Positions 7,381-11,841 of a stretch of DNA of 11,841 nt are shown here, one piece after another. Within the stretch, counting starts at the first letter, position 1; each line of letters starts with the position of its first letter. The stretch is from the NCBI GenBank assembly GCA_016780525.1, contig JADHLR010000038.1, positions 1 to 11,841 on the forward strand. The letters are read 5' to 3'. A program made the translations under genes and the position numbers. The notes below the pieces were generated by a model. The model was not told the DNA's origin and ran no database searches. It worked only from the letters and a program-made list of their open reading frames with translations. Source of the DNA: Candidatus Puniceispirillum sp. GTDB taxonomy: Bacteria > Pseudomonadota > Alphaproteobacteria > Puniceispirillales > Puniceispirillaceae.

Positions 7381-8712
7381 CTAGCCTTTTGTGGTGGCTG
7401 TGCGCAGCGCAATACAGGGGCTGCCCTCGGCAAATAATGCGGCGCAGGCAGACCGCGCCTGACTTTCATCCAGATCATTAAAACGTACCCGCCACAGCGG
7501 CATTTCGCCGCGTGTGACAAGGGTCAGATGCGCTGGCGTCATGCCCAGCACACGATCGGCCATGCGGCGGGCGCGGATCGCCGCCTTATGCGCATTCACC
7601 CGTTGTGCAAAATTACCAATCTGCACACTCCATTGCGATCTGTCGTCCGGCAGTGCTGACAGGCTGGCGGTTTGCGGCAGGGTCTGCAAAAATTCCGGTG
7701 TGCTGTCATCCGGCATCGCATCAGCCAGCCTTTTGACGGTAATTTGTTTTGGCTTTGGCATGGTTTCCGGCGTGTCACTGACCCGGCTTGGCGCTGCGGT
7801 CGGTAATTTGGTCGGTAATTTGGTCGGCAAGGCTGCCAGTTGCTGGCGCGCTTGGGCTGGTTTGATGCGCTTGAACTGGCGCGCCAGAATATCCATCATA
7901 TGGGCGTCGCGGCTGCGTGACGTTTTGCCGCCAAAAACCACACCAATAAGCCGCACATTGTTGCGTTTGACGGTCGCCACAAGGTTAAAACCAGACGCAT
8001 TGATATAACCGGTTTTGATGCCGTCGGTTCCACTAAATTTACTTAGCAATTTGTTATGATTGCCAAATTTGCGCCCCTTCCAGTTAAAGCTCTTGGTGCT
8101 AAAATATTTGAAATATTGGGGAAAATCGCGCCGCATCGCGATAGCCAGCCGCGCCATATCACGGGCCGTGCTTCGTTGTTTGCTGTGCGGCAAACCTGAC
8201 GCATTGCGAAAGGTTGTACGGCTCATGCCGAGTGCGCGGGCTTTGCGTGTCATGCGTTTGGCAAATTCGCGCTCGGTACCGGCCAGTTTTTCGGCAATCG
8301 CTGTCGCCACATCATTGGCTGATTTGGTGACCAGCGCATAGGTTGCCTGCTCGGCACTGATGCTTTGGCCCGGTTTTAGATACAGCTTTGACGGGGATCG
8401 CCCGGCGGCTAGTTTTGACACCGGAATGCGGCTCTTCATGGTCAACCGCCCGGCTTCGATATCCTCAAATAACAGATATAATGTCATGATCTTGGTGAGC
8501 GACGCCGGATAGCGCAGCTTGTCAGCATTGCGGGCAAACAGCACGCGGCCGCTGTCTTCTTCAATCACGATGGCCGCATATTTGGCCGCATAAGCCGGTG
8601 TGCCGGCGCTTCCCAGCACCAGACAAAACAGCATAGCCACCCACATCAGCTTGCTGGATATGATGGATATGATCCGTGTTGATGGCCCAGTGTTCGGGCA
8701 ACTTACTGGCAT
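7381..8712 (-). CDS. dacA: D-alanyl-D-alanine carboxypeptidase (PBP5/6 type) with C-terminal SPOR domain
   Basis: This is a periplasmic serine peptidase (S11 family) that removes the terminal D-Ala from peptidoglycan pentapeptides and so limits cross-linking. It has 443 residues. A signal peptide with a hydrophobic core at about 23-38 has a probable cleavage site after AYA (residue 42). The catalytic motifs are all present: SLTK (S71 nucleophile, K74), SAN (131-133) and KTG (233-235). After the catalytic domain, a Pro/Lys/Thr linker (about 285-358) leads to a SPOR domain (about 359-437, starting QWSVQIGNFAQ), which in other proteins binds denuded septal glycan. The PBP5-like C-terminal amphipathic anchor is absent; SPOR may replace it for localisation. 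GGAG lies 9 nt before the ATG at 8712, supporting this start over Met23. The gene converges on dnaE2 with only 34 bp between the stops. Confidence 0.95.
   Translation of the reverse strand: MPVSCPNTGPSTRIISIISSKLMWVAMLFCLVLGSAGTPAYAAKYAAIVIEEDSGRVLFARNADKLRYPASLTKIMTLYLLFEDIEAGRLTMKSRIPVSKLAAGRSPSKLYLKPGQSISAEQATYALVTKSANDVATAIAEKLAGTEREFAKRMTRKARALGMSRTTFRNASGLPHSKQRSTARDMARLAIAMRRDFPQYFKYFSTKSFNWKGRKFGNHNKLLSKFSGTDGIKTGYINASGFNLVATVKRNNVRLIGVVFGGKTSRSRDAHMMDILARQFKRIKPAQARQQLAALPTKLPTKLPTAAPSRVSDTPETMPKPKQITVKRLADAMPDDSTPEFLQTLPQTASLSALPDDRSQWSVQIGNFAQRVNAHKAAIRARRMADRVLGMTPAHLTLVTRGEMPLWRVRFNDLDESQARSACAALFAEGSPCIALRTATTKG
7798..7830 (-). repeat. 12-bp tandem repeat encoding LPTK in the dacA linker
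   Basis: On the minus strand the unit T-T-R-CCGACCAAA is repeated as L-P-T-K, L-P-T-K and L-P-T (residues 295-305). Apart from one synonymous base in the first Leu codon the copies are identical. It lies between the catalytic and SPOR domains, an expected flexible tether. Confidence 0.85.
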
Positions 8713-8721
8713 TACGGTTGG

Positions 8722-8725
8722 CTCC
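8722..8725 (-). promoter_or_regulatory. Ribosome binding site of dacA
   Basis: GGAG on the minus strand, 9 nt before the ATG at 8712, supports the full-length signal peptide start. Confidence 0.55.
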
Positions 8726-8763
8726 GCATCAGTTTTTTTAAGGACATACCCAAACCAGCAAGA

Positions 8764-8791
8764 ATCATACCCGAATTAGCTTTCAACTCAA
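8764..8791 (-). promoter_or_regulatory. Sigma70-like promoter of dacA
   Basis: On the minus strand TTGAGT (8791-8786) is followed after 16 nt by TATGAT (8769-8764), a five-of-six match to the -10 consensus. The predicted transcript would have a leader of roughly 45 nt before the dacA ATG. Confidence 0.55.
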
Positions 8792-8828
8792 GGAACTTAA
8801 AAAGAAAAATTTGATAAACTGTGTTTTG

Positions 8829-8861
8829 CGGTTTTTTTGCCAAGAAACACCGGTTTTTTTG
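8829..8861. repeat. 11-bp direct repeat with T-tracts, 22-bp period, between dacA and clpS
   Basis: CGGTTTTTTTG occurs exactly at 8829-8839 and 8851-8861. The start-to-start distance of 22 bp is close to two helical turns, so the two T7 tracts face the same side of the helix. It lies between the divergent dacA and clpS promoters, which suits a regulator site or intrinsic bending. Neither copy follows a hairpin, so these T-runs are not terminators. Confidence 0.6.
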
Positions 8862-8890
8862 TTGTCGACCCTTTTCGAATCAGAATTAAT
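8862..8890 (+). promoter_or_regulatory. Possible promoter of clpS-clpA
   Basis: TTGTCG (8862-8867) and ATTAAT (8885-8890) are separated by 17 nt, in the AT-rich part of the intergenic region. The -10 match is only four of six. I see no clear heat-shock (RpoH) promoter. This is the best candidate rather than a firm call. Confidence 0.3.
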
Positions 8891-8914
8891 AACAATATCA
8901 TAGGAGAGGCATAT

Positions 8915-8953
8915 TTGGCGGGGGATCGCAGCACGAGGCGTCAGCAAGGGTGA
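8915..8953 (+). CDS. Possible 12-residue leader ORF upstream of clpS
   Basis: A strong Shine-Dalgarno, AGGAGAGG (8902-8909), precedes TTG 8915 at good spacing. The frame reads MAGDRSTRRQQG and stops at TGA 8951-8953. That stop overlaps an ATG (TGATG) opening a five-codon frame (8953-8970) whose TAA is in frame with clpS, 15 nt before its ATG. clpS itself has no good Shine-Dalgarno. A translated leader that feeds ribosomes to clpS is possible, but a TTG mini-ORF this short may be chance. No homology is claimed. Confidence 0.2.
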   Translation: MAGDRSTRRQQG

Positions 8954-8985
8954 TGTTGACGACGACATAAGATAAAGATGACAAC

Positions 8986-9309
8986 ATGACAGATGATGAT
9001 AGAAAAAATGGAGGCGGGCAGTCACAATTGGTTCTGGATAGCCGCACCAGCACCAAAAAACCGTCTATGTACAAAGTGATTATGCTGAATGACGACTATA
9101 CGCCGATGGAGTTTGTGGTGCATGTATTGCAGCAATTTTTTGGGCGGTCTGGCAGTGAGGCCACTAAAATCATGATGAATGTACACCAACGCGGGGTTGG
9201 TGTGTGCGGTGTATATAGTTTTGAAGTTGCCGAAAGCAAAGCCCAGAAGACTATGCAATATGCCAGGCAGAACGAGCATCCATTGCAATTACAGTTAGAA
9301 AAGGAATAG
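8986..9309 (+). CDS. clpS: ClpS, N-degron adaptor of the ClpAP protease
   Basis: ClpS is a cytosolic adaptor that binds proteins with bulky hydrophobic N-terminal residues and hands them to ClpA. It has 107 residues, the usual length. A flexible polar N-terminal tail (about 1-25), which in studied homologues enters the ClpA pore, is followed by the folded core. The binding pocket is intact: LNDDYTPMEFV (34-44) with the N-D-D acidic group and M41, and the conserved His in NVHQRG (H67). GVGVCGVYSFEVAE (70-83) completes the signature. An in-frame TAA at 8968-8970 rules out any start further upstream. clpA begins 4 nt after the clpS stop, so they are an operon. Confidence 0.97.
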   Translation: MTDDDRKNGGGQSQLVLDSRTSTKKPSMYKVIMLNDDYTPMEFVVHVLQQFFGRSGSEATKIMMNVHQRGVGVCGVYSFEVAESKAQKTMQYARQNEHPLQLQLEKE

Positions 9310-9313
9310 GCAT

Positions 9314-11605
9314 ATGCTGTCACGCGAACTCGAAGAAACATTGCGCCGGGCGATGTCGAACGCGGCATCAAGATCGCATGAATTTGCCACGCTTGAACAT
9401 CTGCTGTTGGCGCTGACTGATGATGATGATGCCCGCGAAGTGTTGACTGCCTGCAATGTTGATATTGCCGCGCTTCTGGAAAAGCTGAATGAATATATTG
9501 AGGTGGAACTGGCGTCGATTGTCAGTCACAGCGACAGTCTGGATGTGCAGCCAACAGCAAGTTTCCAACGCGTCATCCAGCGGGCCATCATTCATACCCA
9601 GTCATCGGGTCGGGAAATGGCGACTGGCGCGAATGTTTTGGTGTCTATTTTTTCCGAACGCGAAAGTCACGCTGTCTGGTTTCTCAAATCATTGAATATG
9701 ACGCGGCTGGATGCGGTGTCTTTTATCAGCCATGGCAGCAGCAATGTCGCGCGTGGCAATGACGAAACCGTCGAGAGCGACAGCACCGAAGCCGAGGGTA
9801 AAGACCCGTTAAGCCAATTTGCTGTGAATCTGATTGCAAAGGCGGCCGCCGGGCGGATCGACCCGCTGATCGGCCGCGACCGCGAACTGGATCGCACCAT
9901 TCAGGTGTTGTGCCGGCGGACCAAAAATAACCCGCTTTATGTGGGTGATCCCGGAGTTGGTAAAACCGCGATTGCCGAAGGGCTGGCATTGCGCATTTAT
10001 GATGGGGATGTGCCTGAGGTATTGTCGACGGCGGTCATCTATGCGCTGGATATGGGGCAGCTTTTGGCAGGTACGCGCTATCGTGGTGACTTCGAGGAAC
10101 GCTTAAAAGCCGTGATGAAGGCCGTGGCAGATGATGAAAATGCCATCTTATTCATTGACGAAATCCATACGGTCATCGGCGCTGGTGCCACATCAGGTGG
10201 CGCCATGGACGCGTCTAATTTGTTAAAGCCGGCCTTGCAGGAAGGTACGCTGCGCTGTATCGGCTCGACGACCTATAAGGAATATCGTGGTCATTTTGAA
10301 AAGGACCGGGCGCTGGTGCGACGGTTCCAAAAAATTGATGTGGCCGAGCCGACAATCGCTGATACCATCAAAATTCTGAATGGTCTGAAAAGCCGCTATG
10401 AGGCGCATCACAAAGTGCGTTTTACCGGTGCCGCATTGAAAACCGCAGTGGATTTGTCGGCGCGTTATATCAATGACAGAAAATTGCCCGACAAAGCCAT
10501 TGACGTTATTGACGAGGCCGCGGCGGCGCAGAATCTGGTGCCGCCATCGCGCAGGCGTCAGACCATTGGGCAAAAGGAAGTCGAAGCCACCGTCGCGACC
10601 ATGGCGCGTATTCCGTCAAAACATGTAAGCCGTGACGATAAAGCTGTGCTGGCGTCATTGGAAGATGATTTAAAACGGATGGTATTTGGCCAGGATCAGG
10701 CGATAACGGCGTTGGCATCGGCGATTAAATTGTCCCGGGCTGGCTTGCGTGACGCTGAAAAACCAGTTGGCAACTATCTGTTTTCCGGCCCGACGGGCGT
10801 TGGTAAAACGGAAGTTGCAAAACAATTGGCCGAGGCGCTGGGCATCAAACTCATGCGGTTTGATATGTCCGAATATATGGAGCGCCATACGGTGTCGCGG
10901 CTGATTGGCGCGCCCCCAGGCTATGTTGGTTTTGATCAGGGCGGGTTGTTGACGGATGCGGTTGACCAGACCCCGCATGCTGTGCTGCTTCTGGACGAAA
11001 TAGAAAAAGCGCATCCTGATCTGTTTAATATTTTGTTGCAGGTGATGGATCACGGTAAATTGACGGATAACAACGGAAAATCAGTTGATTTCCGCAATGT
11101 CATTTTGATTATGACAAGCAATGCCGGTGCGCAGGAATTATCGAAAGCGGCCATCGGCTTTAACCGCACACATAATGAAGGTGCAGATGTTGAAGCCATC
11201 GAGAAAATATTTACCCCGGAATTCCGTAACCGGCTTGATGCCATCATCCCGTTTGCGCCGCTAAAGCAGGATGTCATTCGTCTGGTTGTTGATAAATTTA
11301 TTATGCAGCTTGATGCGCAGCTGGCGGATCGCAATGTCGAGATAGAACTGACCGAGGCAGCGTTAAACTGGCTTGGCGAGCGTGGGTATGACGAGAAATA
11401 TGGTGCCCGCCCACTCGCCCGGGTGGTGCAGGAACATATTAAAAAGCCACTTGCCGATGAGCTTTTGTTTGGTGCATTGACCGGTGGCGGTCTGGCAGTG
11501 GTAGATGTTGTCGACGGCCAGCTCAATGTTCAGGTCAAAGCCCCGCCGCCAAAGGCGCTTCCCGGCAAACGGCAATCAGCCCTACCAGCCCCGCAGGCGG
11601 ATTAA
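9314..11605 (+). CDS. clpA: ClpA, AAA+ unfoldase of the ClpAP protease
   Basis: ClpA is a hexameric ATP-driven unfoldase that threads substrates into ClpP. It has 763 residues, close to E. coli ClpA. The order is the N-domain that docks ClpS (about 1-145), NBD1 with Walker A GDPGVGKT (211-218) and Walker B LFIDE (D282, E283), then NBD2 with Walker A GPTGVGKT (492-499), Walker B LLLDE (D561, E562) and sensor 2 GAR (697-699). No long ClpB-type coiled coil is present between the two NBDs. An IGF tripeptide (614-616) lies where the ClpP-binding loop is expected, which supports ClpA over ClpB. The C-terminal tail after about 740 is Pro/Ala/Lys-rich and not conserved. AGGA (9302-9305), inside the end of clpS, is the ribosome binding site. 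clpP is not in this window. Confidence 0.97.
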   Translation: MLSRELEETLRRAMSNAASRSHEFATLEHLLLALTDDDDAREVLTACNVDIAALLEKLNEYIEVELASIVSHSDSLDVQPTASFQRVIQRAIIHTQSSGREMATGANVLVSIFSERESHAVWFLKSLNMTRLDAVSFISHGSSNVARGNDETVESDSTEAEGKDPLSQFAVNLIAKAAAGRIDPLIGRDRELDRTIQVLCRRTKNNPLYVGDPGVGKTAIAEGLALRIYDGDVPEVLSTAVIYALDMGQLLAGTRYRGDFEERLKAVMKAVADDENAILFIDEIHTVIGAGATSGGAMDASNLLKPALQEGTLRCIGSTTYKEYRGHFEKDRALVRRFQKIDVAEPTIADTIKILNGLKSRYEAHHKVRFTGAALKTAVDLSARYINDRKLPDKAIDVIDEAAAAQNLVPPSRRRQTIGQKEVEATVATMARIPSKHVSRDDKAVLASLEDDLKRMVFGQDQAITALASAIKLSRAGLRDAEKPVGNYLFSGPTGVGKTEVAKQLAEALGIKLMRFDMSEYMERHTVSRLIGAPPGYVGFDQGGLLTDAVDQTPHAVLLLDEIEKAHPDLFNILLQVMDHGKLTDNNGKSVDFRNVILIMTSNAGAQELSKAAIGFNRTHNEGADVEAIEKIFTPEFRNRLDAIIPFAPLKQDVIRLVVDKFIMQLDAQLADRNVEIELTEAALNWLGERGYDEKYGARPLARVVQEHIKKPLADELLFGALTGGGLAVVDVVDGQLNVQVKAPPPKALPGKRQSALPAPQAD

Positions 11606-11630
11606 TAACGCCGTAGGTGGATTAAAGGCG
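11591..11630. repeat. 20-bp imperfect tandem duplication across the clpA stop
   Basis: Bases 11591-11610 and 11611-11630 match at 15 of 20 positions, both carrying a CCGYAGGYGGATTAA core. The first copy encodes the final Q-A-D-stop of ClpA; the second lies in the short gap before the convergent gene. It looks like a local duplication of the clpA 3' end. I see no convincing terminator here. Confidence 0.7.
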
Positions 11631-11635
11631 ACGTT

Positions 11636-11841
11636 TTAGTCGGCGGCATTTTTTCGGAACGGGCTTGCCAGCGCGATCTGGTTTTGCTCATCAGCGACGC
11701 CGCGCGCCTCAGCGCGTAAAAACCGCTCGACAGCCTGACGAAACCCGTCATGCGCAATCCAATGCGCCGAATAGGTTGTCACCGGCAGATAGCCGCGCTG
11801 AACTTTGTGAAAGCCTTGTGCGCCAGCTTCGACACAGCGCA
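11636..11841 (-). CDS. COG3146/DUF482-type (GNAT/FemAB-like) protein, C-terminal fragment
   Basis: The last 67 codons of a gene entering from the right edge are visible, ending at TAA (11638-11636). The fragment contains VEAGAQGFHKVQRGYLPVTT (3-22) and SAHWIAHDGFRQAVERFL (24-41). I recognise these as the conserved C-terminal end of the COG3146/DUF482 family, annotated as GNAT-like N-acyltransferases or putative peptidoglycan-biosynthesis proteins, with no firmly established reaction. It converges on clpA with about 30 bp between the stops. The N-terminal part and start are outside the window. Family assignment is from memory of the motif and is fairly confident; function is not. Confidence 0.75.
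   Translation of the reverse strand, partial: RCVEAGAQGFHKVQRGYLPVTTYSAHWIAHDGFRQAVERFLRAEARGVADEQNQIALASPFRKNAAD

Noticed and set aside
11050..11526. 158-codon minus-strand frame inside clpA
   Set aside because: It is a Ser-rich shadow of the conserved NBD2 of ClpA, without its own ribosome site.
11628..11654. CGAC/GTCG stem and T6 run after clpA as an intrinsic terminator
   Set aside because: The stem is only 4 bp with a mismatch beyond it, and the T-run starts 7 nt after the stem, within the convergent gene.

Overview
The window reads as a compact chromosomal segment of an alphaproteobacterium. The main evidence is gene content: an imuA-imuB-dnaE2 damage-mutagenesis cassette, a candidate LexA site of the alphaproteobacterial GTTC-N7-GTTC type, a D,D-carboxypeptidase fused to a SPOR domain, and clpS-clpA followed by a convergent COG3146/DUF482-type protein. 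The moderate base composition and tight packing would suit a marine lineage such as SAR116, but that placement is a guess. I see no mobile element, tRNA, rRNA, CRISPR array or phage gene.

Layout. (1) Bases 1-190 hold short tandem repeats and the leader of an M20D amidohydrolase (191-1360, +). (2) A 146-bp gap carries an inverted repeat, a sigma70-like promoter and a perfect GAAC-N7-GAAC LexA box that covers the -10 element. (3) imuA, imuB and dnaE2 follow (1507-7346, +), with a 21-nt gap and then a 1-nt TGATG overlap, so they are very probably one SOS-induced transcript. (4) dacA (8712-7381, -) converges on dnaE2 with 34 bp between the stops. (5) The divergent 273-bp region between dacA and clpS holds a good dacA promoter, an 11-bp T-tract direct repeat and a possible mini-ORF leader before clpS. 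(6) clpS and clpA (8986-11605, +) form an operon with a 4-nt gap. (7) The 3' end of a DUF482-type gene enters from the right on the minus strand.

How the genes work together. ImuA, ImuB and DnaE2 form the bacterial mutasome. DnaE2 is the error-prone polymerase. ImuB is a Y-family-like protein without the usual motif I aspartates and acts as an adaptor. ImuA is a RecA-like accessory protein. After DNA damage, RecA-stimulated LexA cleavage would free the promoter. ClpS and ClpA form the N-degron recognition and unfoldase arm of the ClpAP protease; clpP is not in the window. DacA trims peptidoglycan stem peptides in the periplasm.

No wholly new system is evident. The most distinctive feature is a recurring set of short tandem duplications. 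Those inside genes are multiples of 3 bp and fall in linker-like stretches of ImuB, DnaE2 and DacA. Others lie upstream of the amidohydrolase and across the clpA stop. Also worth a look are the LexA/promoter overlap, the ImuB RARM repeat and the clpS leader.
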